Shown piece after piece: positions 52,701 through 62,104 of a stretch of 64,000 bases of DNA. The position numbers were made by a program, and so were the translations under genes. Under the pieces are notes generated by a model. That model worked only from the letters and a program-made list of their open reading frames with translations, made no database searches and had not been told where the DNA came from. Location of the stretch: the NCBI RefSeq assembly GCF_026341775.1, contig NZ_JAPEOB010000001.1, positions 3,720,001 through 3,784,000 on the forward strand, in the 5' to 3' direction. This DNA is from Streptomyces sp. NBC_00654 (GTDB lineage: Bacteria; Actinomycetota; Actinomycetes; Streptomycetales; Streptomycetaceae). Each line of letters opens with the position of its first letter. Position 1 is the first letter of the stretch.

Positions 52701-54396
52701 CCTCCGGGGTGTCGCCGACGCAGTACCCGGTGCCGCCGAAGCTGATGCCGCTCATGCTGAGCGAGGCGTCCTTGAAACAGGCCAGGAGCCCGCCCTGGAC
52801 GGAACGCACCGACACCGTCCGCGACACCGGCGCCATCCCGAGGGCGCGCAGCACGTCACGTTCGGGCTTGGGCAGCGTGAGGGTCTCCCCGGGCTGGTCG
52901 GGGCCGCCGACCCGGGGCAGGGTGTCGACGCCGACCTCCCAGAACGGGCGCAGCACGCCGAGGACGCGGTGCAGCCCCTTCAGACCCGACGGCTCGTGCT
53001 CGTCGGGCTGCCAGCGCGCGGTGGCGGTGACCGGCAGCACCCCGTACGGCTGCCTGCCGACCCGCAGAACAGGGAGCGGCCCCCGGGCCCGTACGTTCTC
53101 GTAGTAGTGGCGGCGCAGCCAGGACCGGTCGACGGTGAGCTCCGTACCTCCCCGGTCCTTCTCCAGGAGTTCGTCGAGGTAGAAGTCCCCGGTGGCGCTC
53201 CACAGGGCCATCTGCAGGGCGCGCGCGTCGGCCTGCTCCGGCTCGTCGGCCCCGGGCAGGGCCGTGAGCGCGGACACCGGAATGCCGAACGCGGCCGCGA
53301 GGCGGGAGCAGTTCGCCCACTCGTCGGGCGCCGCGGCGGGGCCGAAGACACCGAGCAGCCGGTCCACGTCCGGGGGCGGCGGTGCGGAACCGGCCTCGTC
53401 CCGGGTGTTGTTGGTCGCCGTGCCCTGCCGCACGAATGCCGCCTCGCCGTCCCCGTCCCGGCCGGCCAGCAGTCGGGTGAGCCGTCCCGCCGAGGCCTGG
53501 GGGTCGAGGGAGCCGGACACCCCGAACGCGACCACCCGGGTGAGCAGCGGTTCCCTGGCCGGCTCGTAACCGTTCCGGTCCAGCAGCACGGTGACGGCGA
53601 GCCCCTTCTCCTCCGCCTCGGAGAACTTCGTCAGCCAGCGCAGCTCCGGGTCGAGGTGCGGTTCGCCCTCCTCGGGCGTCGCGTCCGGGTCGGGCCCGAC
53701 CTGCACGACGTCCGGGACTGGCTTGCCCTCCTTCTCACCGACCAGCACATCGCCTTGATACGCCCGTACGACAAAGAGGTCCGGAAGGGTAGAGGCGGTC
53801 GCCGCACGGTTCCAGCCTCGCCCGCGGACCGGGACCTCGGGCCAGGACGGCTCCGGATCCGGCGCGGAGTCGGACAGCGGCGACGGTGGCCGGGTGTCCG
53901 AGACGGGTGTGAGCAGCCGTACGAGCCAGCGGGCCCGCTGCGCACCGAGTGCGCCCGACAGCTGCCCCCAGGCGGCGAGGAGCAGCCGGCCCCGGTCCCC
54001 GTCCGCGTTGTCGCTGCGGCCGGCCCGCCACACCGTCCGCCAGTAGCGGCGGCCCTGCTCCACCTCGCCCGCGGTGGGGTGCGGCTCGTGCGACTCGACA
54101 TGGATGTCGTCGGGGAAGATCCGCACGAGCAGCTTGTCGTGGCCGCCGTCCCTCCGCACCCGGGTTTCCAGCCGTACGGGCAGGAGCACCAGAGGTACTT
54201 CTGGATCCAGGTCGGCGAGCAGCGGGGCGAACCCCCTCCCGGCGAAGGCACGCACGCCCTCGTCCAGGGCGCCTCGGGTCGTGCCGATGCGGCTGAAGAC
54301 GGCCTGCCGGTCGGTGGCGGTGGCCCGGGCGCCGAGGAGCGCACGGTGCTCCTCGGCCTCGGTCACGGCCCGGCGCAGTGCGCCGAGATCGGTCAT
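49762..54396 (-). CDS. giant conserved hypothetical protein (1544 aa)
   Basis: No catalytic motif recognised. Near residue 70 is VLLPVRLETR, then LLVRIFPDDIHVESHEP, a pair I associate with a group of large uncharacterised bacterial proteins. Long Arg/Ala/Leu-rich helical stretches follow (residues 700-1100). There is no signal peptide or transmembrane segment. The ATG at 54396 has GAGGAG upstream and is 12 bp after the preceding gene's stop. It is probably cytoplasmic and structural. Confidence 0.6.
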   Translation of the reverse strand: MTDLGALRRAVTEAEEHRALLGARATATDRQAVFSRIGTTRGALDEGVRAFAGRGFAPLLADLDPEVPLVLLPVRLETRVRRDGGHDKLLVRIFPDDIHVESHEPHPTAGEVEQGRRYWRTVWRAGRSDNADGDRGRLLLAAWGQLSGALGAQRARWLVRLLTPVSDTRPPSPLSDSAPDPEPSWPEVPVRGRGWNRAATASTLPDLFVVRAYQGDVLVGEKEGKPVPDVVQVGPDPDATPEEGEPHLDPELRWLTKFSEAEEKGLAVTVLLDRNGYEPAREPLLTRVVAFGVSGSLDPQASAGRLTRLLAGRDGDGEAAFVRQGTATNNTRDEAGSAPPPPDVDRLLGVFGPAAAPDEWANCSRLAAAFGIPVSALTALPGADEPEQADARALQMALWSATGDFYLDELLEKDRGGTELTVDRSWLRRHYYENVRARGPLPVLRVGRQPYGVLPVTATARWQPDEHEPSGLKGLHRVLGVLRPFWEVGVDTLPRVGGPDQPGETLTLPKPERDVLRALGMAPVSRTVSVRSVQGGLLACFKDASLSMSGISFGGTGYCVGDTPEDRHSQALNAALGISYRPKISHQINGAATRLWLPYVRPAKLPEGTDPADDLIGFLNAVVERFELIRLTVRKEEARTLLEALLRHTANLEYGRAASGVRDPDALWPRLRFAEALLNPTHELNTLTSAKLLARPFTLGKIMALSAPTAVADSGTDRDSTVYRTILDARASMAGQVFEAATRRNGVLGLLGTERPWSVRLAEIDAALQYLAGRVKTWQGREEDPFAAMERLLGECLDLVSHRLDAWIGSLATARLHALRRPGRRPTGVQLGAYGWVENLTPAGVPRSRGWVLAPSLPQAATAAVLHSGNLSHPTDAGAFAVDLSSRRMRVAMTVLDGVAQGQPLGALLGYRLERRLHDERELADAPLELDRFIAPLRAKWSVQSVQHPAAGAQEFIGAHDVTDGARLAGVPVNEVVTHLRANSGGSPMTADEERAVRRHLTALRDDLDAVGDLLLAESVHQLTQGNPDRAGATLDSLAAGGQPPARPQVLDTPRRGIPVNHRVLVVVPEGSPRAAGWDGAQQTTRPRAEAEPLLDTWAGHQLGAAPRIKLRAAWLRPGQEAGTGTATVTEHTWPLTRHCALDVVALAAAGRLRTVLEQALLPQQPSTVPDDAVPVLLPGRASSWTRTTVDIAQLEALGATVAAVLAAARPGTTADLAPADNPPPPATDLEFSDRAQKALAGLRAALDAANLEKLAAYGVTGPPTGPVDEQADQLAAALREAKERIRLAEQETAEGGPGAAAEVLEAVFGPGFRAVGRSAAPATDALDASFGSGLDRGGDARLVPGDWAELMGTVRPGTGALADLLLHTGAAATGTGYALRIGQVPFAPGDRWVGALREPADEDKPATGLLVHGPAQPLGTGKAAVLVVDAWAELIPAQQHTAGATFHYDAPGARAPQAVLVAVPPVVGVPWTPDVLAATVDEAFALAKLRLVDLDALGWLGRYLPAAYLPEGAMGTQPSVHLLNIMKRPELADVMEQLIKKES

Positions 54397-54408
54397 GTGT
54401 CGTTCTCC

Positions 54409-57400
54409 TCAGGGGGACAGGAGTCGTGCGGCCGGCAGGACGACCCTGACGGGCTGCTGGAAACACTGGCGGGCGGTCCCCGCGGCGCTTGCGCCCCACA
54501 CGAGACCTTCGTGGGCGACGTTGGGCCGCGGGTTTCCCGGGGCATGGGTCGCGGCCAGATAGGCCTCCTTGGAGTCGAAGAGATGGCTCCAGTCGAGGTT
54601 GTTCCAGTCGTCCGCAGTGCTGGGGGTGTTGGGCGGCGCGGTGTAGGGGCGGCCCCAGACCCCGGACGCCGGAGGGTCGGTGAGCGCGTTGTCCGGCGGG
54701 TCGTCGAGCCCGAACCGGGGCTCGGTCGGCTGCTCCGCGATCACGAAGCACCAGGGCGAGGCGAGGAGTTCGGTCTTCGTGAGGTCGAAACCGATCATGG
54801 CCGTGTCGGGATCCAGGCCGCCCCGGAAGATCGGATGGCGGGCGGCGGCTTCGTTCGGCTCGGTGCCGAGCAGCGGAGCCGCGTAGATGATCGCACCGGG
54901 GTAGCGGCGCAGCAGGGCGCTGCGCAGCACCAGGACGACCCGGTCGGGCGGGGCGGTCAGATGCGTCCCGAGCGTCAGGTCGCGCTGCCACGTGTGCAGG
55001 GGCGGCAGATCCTTCGCCTGTCCCCAGAACGACGCGAAGTACGTGCCGCGCTGGTCGGTCGGGTACTCGCGCCAGCGCAGCTCGCGCGCGAACTCGTGGT
55101 TGGCCCCGGCCATGTACGCGGCGACGAAGGGGGCGTTGGTGAGGGCGAGCACCGCCGTGTCGGCCGGAACGTGCTGGAGACCGGCGAACAACCACTCGTT
55201 GGACTGCGCCGACAGCGGCGGCCACATGGGGTCGTCGAAGACCGGCGCCCACTGCACCGGCACCTCCGGATCGGTGCCCGCGGGCCGTTCGACCAGGGTG
55301 TCGACGACGGCGGGCACGGTGACCGCGGGGTCCGTCAGATCCACGATCTTCTGTTGGGCCTGCAGGGCCGGGAACGGGTCCCGTTCCGGAATCGGCGGCG
55401 CGTGCGACGGCCCGAGCACCCGGTCGTGCGCCTGGACCAACATGTCCTTGACGTCCTCGGGGCGGGTGTCGAGCACGGCCGGGGCGGGCAGCAGATCGCT
55501 CTGCTTCGCCAGCGGTCCCGGGTGGGTGAAGACGCCGAGGCCGAGGCTGCCGGTCGTGTGCCACGTCTCGACGAGGTCCTTGAGACCGTCGGCCGTCCAC
55601 GGTTCCTGCTCGGGGCCGGGTCCCTCCCCGGTGACCCGCAGCTCCCCTGAGCAGTCCGCCCACCAGAGCTCGGTGGTCGGATTGGCGTCGCACCAGTCCC
55701 AGCTCCCCGGGCAGGCGCCTCGGAACGTGCCGTGGTGGCCGGCGGACTGCCAGGTACCGGTGAAGACGCCGTCCGAACTGATGTTCTCCGGGCTCCAGAT
55801 GCCGGTGCACACGCCGCGCCAGGTGCCGTGCTCCGAGCCGGACTCCCAGGTGCCGGTGTACAGGGCGATCCAGGTGGGACTACCGCCGTCCTGCCCGGGT
55901 TCGTTGCTCCATGTGCCCTCGTAGGCGCCCTTCCAGGCGCCCGACCGCCCCGCGCCCATGTCCCAGCTGCCGGCGCACCTTCCCCTCCACGTGCCCGCGG
56001 GATCGCCCGCGCCCGACCCGTCCCAGAGCCCGTCGAACGCGCCGGAGAACCGGCCCTGGGCCACGGTCTCGGCGTTCGCGTCGGAGAGCAGGTCCAGTCC
56101 GGCCGGACCGCTCCGGCCGCTGGGGAAGACCAGATCGCCGTGCGGGGTGACCTTCGTCGAGGCCAGGAAGCCCTCGGGTACCGCGACCTCGGGCAGCGCC
56201 GAGAGCCGGAAGGCACGGTTGAGTGAGACCGCGGCGAGCGGGCGGGTGGCGGCGAGCTGCTCGGTGGTGACCGCGCGCTGCGCGGAGCGCCGGGCCGCCT
56301 CGGTCGCCACCTGCCGCCAGGCGTCCGGCGCCCCGTCCTCGGGCGCGAAGACCTTGCGTACCGCGGCGAGCCGCTCCGGGGCCACGACCCGCTCCGGTGC
56401 GACGGCGAATGCCACCGTGCCGTCCGGATCCGGTCGGGGCACCGCGAGGCCGGTGGGGGAACCGGAGACGGAGGCCAGCACGGTGGCGAACGGCGGCTGC
56501 GGAGCGTTCGCCGCCCGCCCGGCGATCAGCCCCACCCGCCGGCTGAGCACACCCATCGGGCGCACCGCGCGGTGGAACTCCGCGGTGGCCATGGCGTTCG
56601 GAAGCAGACTCGCCCGGATCGACGACCACAACGTGGTGTCCGAGGTCAGCGCCAGACGGCTCTGCAGGGGAGTGGCCAGCCGCAGGACCTCGTCGGCGGA
56701 GAGCGGCCGTACGTGCCGCAGATGCAGTCGGCCGCCGACCAGTCGGGCGAACCGGGCCAGGTCGAGCAGCCGGTTGGCGGCCCGTACGTCGGCGAGCTGC
56801 TGCCACGCCGACGCCATGAGCTGCTCCTGGTCGGCCTGCACGGCCCGGGCACCGAGTCCGGCGGCCACCCTCCACCGAGGATCGAGGTTCAGGGTGTCGA
56901 GCCAGCCGGAGGACGCCGGGACCGCTCCTACCCGCAGTGCGTGGAAGCCGCCGTACAGCGGGGGCAGGACGTCGGGGTCCTCGTCACCCGTGCCGTCCCC
57001 CACCGGCACCAGCGCCTTCGCGAGCCGCTGTTGCCACTGGGCGCTCGGCTCGCCGACCGGCCACGGGTCGCGCGCCGGGGCGTTCGGATCGCGCAGGGCG
57101 CTCTCCACCTCCTGGACGACGGGCCCGGGGCCGGTCGCGAAGAGCCCGGGGCGGCTCACGTCGAGCGGCCGTCGGCCGGCGTGCGGCGGCAGAGGGCGGG
57201 CCCGCAGCCGGTCGGCCAACGTCTCGAAGTCGCCGCCCTCGCCGGCGGAGAACGTCCAGGAGAAGTAGACCGGCAGTTCGCAGCGGGCCGCCGGAGTCCA
57301 GGCGGGTGCGAGATTCCCGCCGGCGACGTCCTTGCCGAGCCCGGCCAGACGCCCCACCTCGAAGGAGGGGACCAGACAGGCGGTGTAGCCGGTGTGCGCC

Positions 57401-57942
57401 AGCAGCCGGCGAGGAGCGAGCAGTCGGGAGACGGATCGGCGGGGGTCGGTCTCGTGTCCTGGGAGCGTCTGGGCGTGGGCCCACAGGTGCAGTGAGGCCG
57501 GATCGGGCAGTTCGGTCCCGTCGACCCGCAGCACGGGCAGCGGGACGCCCGGCTCCCGCTGCGGCCGGCCCGCCGCGAACGGTACGCAGACCAGGGCGAG
57601 CCAGGGCCGCAGGGCGCCCGTCGGTCCCGGCGCCAGCGGGGTGAACAGCCAGGGCAGTTCGGCCCGTTCGAACTCCAGCATCGGGAACCTGGTGGTCTCC
57701 GCGTCCGGTGTGCCGGGCAACGGGAAGAGCCGCACGATCTCCTTGTGATCGATCGCCCGCACATCGCCCGGCCCGTACAGCCGCAGCGGTGGGACCGGAA
57801 CCGCCTGCGCGGGACGGCCGTTCACCGACGCGGTGGCCGCGAGGGAGCCCCGTACGGGCATCGTGTTGACCAGGGTGTCGGGGTCGGTGAGCGAGGCGGC
57901 GGCCCCGGCCCGCTCCCAGGACGCGAAGGTGTACGTGGTCAT
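54409..57942 (-). CDS. giant conserved hypothetical protein with Trp/Gly-rich repeats (1177 aa)
   Basis: An uncharacterised protein. Residues about 630-755 hold a chain of short repeats of the type GTWxGxxxGTW, with several Cys residues (for example WRGRCAGSWD, WKGAYEGTW, GTWESGSEHGTW, GTFRGACPGSW). The N-terminal half contains strands and loops with many Pro residues. The C-terminal part has LTNAPFVAAYMAGANHEF. The ATG overlaps the previous gene's stop (ATGA). It is a partner of the other giant proteins by context. Confidence 0.6.
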   Translation of the reverse strand: MTTYTFASWERAGAAASLTDPDTLVNTMPVRGSLAATASVNGRPAQAVPVPPLRLYGPGDVRAIDHKEIVRLFPLPGTPDAETTRFPMLEFERAELPWLFTPLAPGPTGALRPWLALVCVPFAAGRPQREPGVPLPVLRVDGTELPDPASLHLWAHAQTLPGHETDPRRSVSRLLAPRRLLAHTGYTACLVPSFEVGRLAGLGKDVAGGNLAPAWTPAARCELPVYFSWTFSAGEGGDFETLADRLRARPLPPHAGRRPLDVSRPGLFATGPGPVVQEVESALRDPNAPARDPWPVGEPSAQWQQRLAKALVPVGDGTGDEDPDVLPPLYGGFHALRVGAVPASSGWLDTLNLDPRWRVAAGLGARAVQADQEQLMASAWQQLADVRAANRLLDLARFARLVGGRLHLRHVRPLSADEVLRLATPLQSRLALTSDTTLWSSIRASLLPNAMATAEFHRAVRPMGVLSRRVGLIAGRAANAPQPPFATVLASVSGSPTGLAVPRPDPDGTVAFAVAPERVVAPERLAAVRKVFAPEDGAPDAWRQVATEAARRSAQRAVTTEQLAATRPLAAVSLNRAFRLSALPEVAVPEGFLASTKVTPHGDLVFPSGRSGPAGLDLLSDANAETVAQGRFSGAFDGLWDGSGAGDPAGTWRGRCAGSWDMGAGRSGAWKGAYEGTWSNEPGQDGGSPTWIALYTGTWESGSEHGTWRGVCTGIWSPENISSDGVFTGTWQSAGHHGTFRGACPGSWDWCDANPTTELWWADCSGELRVTGEGPGPEQEPWTADGLKDLVETWHTTGSLGLGVFTHPGPLAKQSDLLPAPAVLDTRPEDVKDMLVQAHDRVLGPSHAPPIPERDPFPALQAQQKIVDLTDPAVTVPAVVDTLVERPAGTDPEVPVQWAPVFDDPMWPPLSAQSNEWLFAGLQHVPADTAVLALTNAPFVAAYMAGANHEFARELRWREYPTDQRGTYFASFWGQAKDLPPLHTWQRDLTLGTHLTAPPDRVVLVLRSALLRRYPGAIIYAAPLLGTEPNEAAARHPIFRGGLDPDTAMIGFDLTKTELLASPWCFVIAEQPTEPRFGLDDPPDNALTDPPASGVWGRPYTAPPNTPSTADDWNNLDWSHLFDSKEAYLAATHAPGNPRPNVAHEGLVWGASAAGTARQCFQQPVRVVLPAARLLSP

Positions 57943-60605
57943 GGCCTCACCTCGTGTGCGGGCACGACCTGGTGCAGCGCGGACCGGCCCGAAACGGTCC
58001 TCAGCTGGGCTGTGGCTTCGGTGAAGGTGGCCGTCCGGAGGAACCCGCCGGCCTCCTTGAGGGTGCCGGTGTCCACGATCGCGTACGTCCGCTCCTTCAG
58101 GACCGACGTGATCGGCGGGGTCGCGTACCGGCTGCGCAGTGCGTGCACGAGGCTGCGGCCGACCGCCCCCCAGGGCAGTGCGGCCGTCAGGGCGGCGTCG
58201 GTGATCACCCAGCGCGCGCCCGGGGCGGGGACGGTGCCGCCGAGCCACTTGGTCTCGTACTCCACCGGTACCGAGTACCGGGAGGCGGTCGCCGAGGACG
58301 TGGGAGGGGTCAGTTCGCTGCCTGAGCGAAGCCGCTCGAAGGCGGGCTGGGTGAGCTTCTCGTCGTCGGTGAGATCGAAGAAGTCGGCCCGGGCGAAGTC
58401 CTCCTCGACGGGCTTCACGACGCCCGCCCCGGCGGCGAATCCGACCGCCACGCCGAACGAGGTCGGCGCCGGGAGCCGGCCCGGTCCGAACCGGACCACC
58501 GGCGTGTCCAGCGGAACCGTGCGCTGGCTGAAGCGGAGCCGGCCGAGCGGGTGCAGCAGCCGTCCCCCGGCTTCGTCGGTACGCAGCGACACCATCGTGC
58601 GCGCCCCCTCCGGGAGGACCGGCTCCCAGCTCCGGGGGTCCTTCAGCGCTTGTTCAAGGAGTCGGCCGACGTCCGGGGGCGGCGGGGCCTTGGCCTCGCC
58701 GGTGCAGTTCCAGCGTTCGTCGAACGGAAAGCTGACGTCGAAGAACAGGAAGGACACGCTGGCACGGCCGGCGACGTTCCAGCAGGGCGTCGGCCCCTCC
58801 ACGTGGACCCGCAGCCCGACCGAGCACAGCGTCTCCCCGGCGAAGCGCAGCGCGAAGGAGCCGCCGAGGTCGAGCATCACACCGAAACTGGGCTCCCAGC
58901 GCACCAGGGCGTCGAAGGAGAGCCGCCCGGACACACCGGTGCTGCGCGAACCGATGACGGCGGAGAGCTCGGCGCCCGCCTGGACGGTGCCCGGGGTGAG
59001 GGCGAAGTAGCCGGTGAAGACGATCCGCAACAGCGGGCTGTCCGCGATCGGGATCGTGAGGCGCTTCGGCGTCGGGAACCCCGCCGACGGGGTGAACCGG
59101 GGGTGGAAGCCGCCGGCGCTCAGGATGAAGGTCGCGTCCTGCCCGCTCTTGGCGCGCAGCGCGAGACCGCCGTCGATCGAGGAGGTCAGCAGCCGGGAAC
59201 CCGCCAGGCTGGCATTGATCTCGACCAGCCCGTTCGCGGCGTCGACGACACCCGCGACCGAGGCCCGCAGATCGAGGATCGGAGCCTGCGGGGCGGGCAG
59301 CGCGACCCTGAGCCGGCCGAGGATGCCCACCACCCCGCTGGGCAGCTCCAGTACCACCCCGACGTCCGCGGTGAGGAAGGAGACGGGACGGCCCCAGCCG
59401 AGCCGGAACATGGGCCCCACGACCGTGCTTCCCGGACGCGCGGGGAACACCGCGCCCAGCGAGGCCAGGATGCGCGGCGCCGCGGCAGCCGCGTCCGCGG
59501 GGAAGAGCAGGTCGTCCAGGTGACCGGACTGGACGACCTCGGCGAGGCCCGCCCGGTCGAGCGCGCGGCCGATGCCGAGAAGACCACCGACGGCGTTCAG
59601 CGTGAAGGCGAGGCCCAGTTCGATGGCCGGAGTGAACTCGGCGCTCATGGCGACCAGGACCGACACCGGACGGGTGTCCAGGATCCCGAAGGCCTGCACC
59701 TCGACGACGCCGAGGCTGAGCGACAGGGCCCCCCGGTACTGGCCGTCGTGCTCGGCGAGGAACCCGCTGCCCTTGGCGGGGCCGACGGCGAGGGTGAGCC
59801 CGAGGCCCCTCGGTGGTACCAGGGCCGCCGTGTACCCCGCGCCGGCAGGGCGGACCTCAAGGCCCGCGCCGTCCACCGCCGCGTCCGCGAGACCGAGCAG
59901 CGACGCCCGGAAGGACGCGTCGAGCCGCAGTCCGCCGTTCTGGGCGGACACGTACAGAGAGGGCGCGCGCACCCCGGACGGGGCCCCGCTGAGGGGGACC
60001 GCGATCCCCCTGCCGCTGCCGCCGCCCTCCAGGCGGAGTCCGCCCTTGCCGAGCGTGGCGCCCAGTCGGCCCTTGAGGACGAGGCCGCCGGGGACGAGGA
60101 GCTTCAGCAGCGCGTGGTCGGTCAGCGCGAAGTCGACACCGTCGGCCCGGAAGGTCAGCGAGGAGGCGTCGGGTGCGGCGGACGGCAGGGAGAGCACGAG
60201 ACTGACCCCGTCGCGTACGGCCAGGCCGGGTACGAGTGGGAGCGCGCCGGTGAGGACGAGGGAAAGGTCGATCTTCGGGGGCAGAGCCCCGACGAGGGGA
60301 TCCTGCACGGCACCCGGCCCTGCTGTGAGGACCTCGTCGATGGCTAGTGTCCATGCCGGTGGTGACTGTCTGACGGCCGTCCGCAGCAGGTCGACGAGGA
60401 CCGGCCACACGTCGCCGGGGGCCGCCACGTGCGTCAGAGCGAACCGTACGAGCAGTGTGTCCGCGGTCAGCGCGTCACCGGGAAGCCCGAGCGCCTGAGC
60501 GAGCCGCTTTCTGCGGTCGGCCTGGGAGAGGCCGGAGAGGAGCGGGAGCAGCGGGTCGAGCCCCGCGCGGAGTTCGGCCGCCAACTGCGGTAGTGGGCTT
60601 GCCAT
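57939..60605 (-). CDS. large beta-rich hypothetical protein, DUF6603-like (888 aa)
   Basis: The first gene of the giant-protein operon. It is Leu/Val/Gly-rich with alternating hydrophobic residues, as in long beta-solenoid or beta-barrel proteins, and resembles proteins annotated DUF6603 (from memory). Examples are the repeated LxGALPLVPGL, RLxLxVxxGK and VFTGYFALTPGT. The N-terminal 80 residues are helical. The ATG at 60605 is preferred over 60662. No Lys-rich targeting or signal peptide is present. Confidence 0.6.
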   Translation of the reverse strand: MASPLPQLAAELRAGLDPLLPLLSGLSQADRRKRLAQALGLPGDALTADTLLVRFALTHVAAPGDVWPVLVDLLRTAVRQSPPAWTLAIDEVLTAGPGAVQDPLVGALPPKIDLSLVLTGALPLVPGLAVRDGVSLVLSLPSAAPDASSLTFRADGVDFALTDHALLKLLVPGGLVLKGRLGATLGKGGLRLEGGGSGRGIAVPLSGAPSGVRAPSLYVSAQNGGLRLDASFRASLLGLADAAVDGAGLEVRPAGAGYTAALVPPRGLGLTLAVGPAKGSGFLAEHDGQYRGALSLSLGVVEVQAFGILDTRPVSVLVAMSAEFTPAIELGLAFTLNAVGGLLGIGRALDRAGLAEVVQSGHLDDLLFPADAAAAAPRILASLGAVFPARPGSTVVGPMFRLGWGRPVSFLTADVGVVLELPSGVVGILGRLRVALPAPQAPILDLRASVAGVVDAANGLVEINASLAGSRLLTSSIDGGLALRAKSGQDATFILSAGGFHPRFTPSAGFPTPKRLTIPIADSPLLRIVFTGYFALTPGTVQAGAELSAVIGSRSTGVSGRLSFDALVRWEPSFGVMLDLGGSFALRFAGETLCSVGLRVHVEGPTPCWNVAGRASVSFLFFDVSFPFDERWNCTGEAKAPPPPDVGRLLEQALKDPRSWEPVLPEGARTMVSLRTDEAGGRLLHPLGRLRFSQRTVPLDTPVVRFGPGRLPAPTSFGVAVGFAAGAGVVKPVEEDFARADFFDLTDDEKLTQPAFERLRSGSELTPPTSSATASRYSVPVEYETKWLGGTVPAPGARWVITDAALTAALPWGAVGRSLVHALRSRYATPPITSVLKERTYAIVDTGTLKEAGGFLRTATFTEATAQLRTVSGRSALHQVVPAHEVRP

Positions 60606-60984
60606 CAGCGGGCCGTGGGGAGATGGGGGACGTTCATCTGATCGGCACCATTCTCCGCCCACGGGTCACCGCGTGACTCTGGAACCGAGGCGGATGGGGA
60701 TCGGGAACACCCCCGACGCTATCCCCGCCCGAGGGCCGGCGCGCGGCCACGAATCGCGGGACGCCCCCGGTCCGGTGCGGAAATCACCCGACCAGCAGAG
60801 GCCTGCCCGGACCGTCGTCGGCGCGACGCCGTTCTTGCGCGGTTGGCCGGCGGCAACGCCTGAACAGGCGCTCCTGGTCGCCGAGGTGGCCCGGGAACCG
60901 TCCGGATCTTGCGGGGGACCGCGACGGCCGGATCAGACCCAGATGCTTGGCCACTGCCGGGACCAGGACTCGGCGCGATGGGAA
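60606..60984. other. upstream region of giant-protein operon
   Basis: No intact gene. It should carry the promoter of the - strand operon. The region 60663-60980 is GC-rich without a clear hairpin. Confidence 0.35.
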
Positions 60985-61880
60985 GCGGCTGCTGAAGACG
61001 GTGCCGCCAGGCCGATCGCGAGATCCCCTTCAGTCCGGAGCAGGCGACGGTGAAGCAGCTCTGCCAGTGCTCCCTCGGCATCCTCCTCGCACAGGGCACC
61101 GGCCTCGACCAGTCCATGAGTGATACGCCCGATGCTGAGCGGCCGCTCATCGAGTTCTTGGTAGAGCACGAGGCGGCTTGCGACAGTGTGCAGGTGTGCG
61201 GGTCCGTGTCGAGCGGCTGTCTCCTTCGAGGTCGTGGAACCGGTCGCCGTAGTCGGTCAGCGGCGTACGGGTGAGGTCGAACCTGGGCGGGCGAATGATC
61301 CGGTCGGCGAGGTGACCTGGCCACGAGGCCCGGTCACCACGCCCGGGAACAGCGAGGGCAAGGTCGACGATGATCTGCTCTCCGTCGCCTTGCACCACGG
61401 TGTCGACGACATCGACGGCCCGGGCGACGGCGCGTCCGGGCTCCCCTTCCAGGACGTAGCCGGCGAACACGACCGCAAGTCCCGGATCGCGGGCCTTGAG
61501 CCGGTGGCGAGTGCCAGAGAAGCCATGGTCCGGCCGAACAGGCAGGTGAACCCCACCAGTCGGGGAGAGATGGCGAGGATGCGCTCGGCGACGTCGTCAA
61601 CAAGCTGCGGGACGACCTCGTACCCCTCGGGCGGCGATTGCCCTGGGTGTACTTCAGGATCCGGTCGACGACGGCCTTCTCCTGCTGTTCGTCGAGTAGC
61701 GGATCGATTTCTCCGGTGAAGACGAACCCGTCGAGTCCCCAGGCGTTTGCCAGATACTGGTAGGTGCCAGGCTTGAGCCATCTCGGCAAGTGTGGAGCAA
61801 CGTGGACCACTCGTGAGCGGTGGAGGATCTCTCTGTGTCGAGCGCGGTCTTCTCTCTTCTGTGAAGGTTCGCGAGACAAC
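60985..61880 (-). pseudogene. B12-binding radical SAM gene, broken
   Basis: Successive frames show matching pieces: an N-terminal part (VVHVAPHLPRWLKPG, then LANAWGLDGF), then AISPRLVGFTCLFGRT typical of a cobalamin-binding domain, then VVFAGYVLEGEPGRA, and finally a C-terminal stretch (LVLYQELDERPLSIGRI, then HRRLLRTEGDLAIGL). The central radical SAM cysteine motif is absent. At least two frameshifts and a deletion make it a pseudogene. Confidence 0.6.
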
Positions 61881-62104
61881 GAACCCCCGTTCAGTCACTG
61901 CCGGCTTCGGCATTGACCCGACGCGCACCCACACCTATTGCGGCCAGCGGCTCAAAATGATCAACTTCGTGACTCCTGGGCGACATCACGCCGAAGCGCG
62001 GTCGGCCACATCGCTCCACCCGCTTCGGGGGTGTAGCGGTCGGCAGTCTTCTCCCGGGCCACCGGCCTGCTCTTCATCGGTCCATGACGTCCGAATGCGT
62101 ACCG

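Noticed and set aside
51460..55650. Very long + strand open frame (1396 aa) opposite the giant gene
   Set aside because: It is antisense to a gene with better codon pattern and start signals; the translation is Gly/Arg/Ala/Pro/Val-rich with no family resemblance. Such shadow frames are expected in GC-rich DNA.
58551..60347. + strand open frame (598 aa) opposite the DUF6603-like gene
   Set aside because: Same reason: Arg/Glu/Gly-rich shadow of a strong - strand gene.
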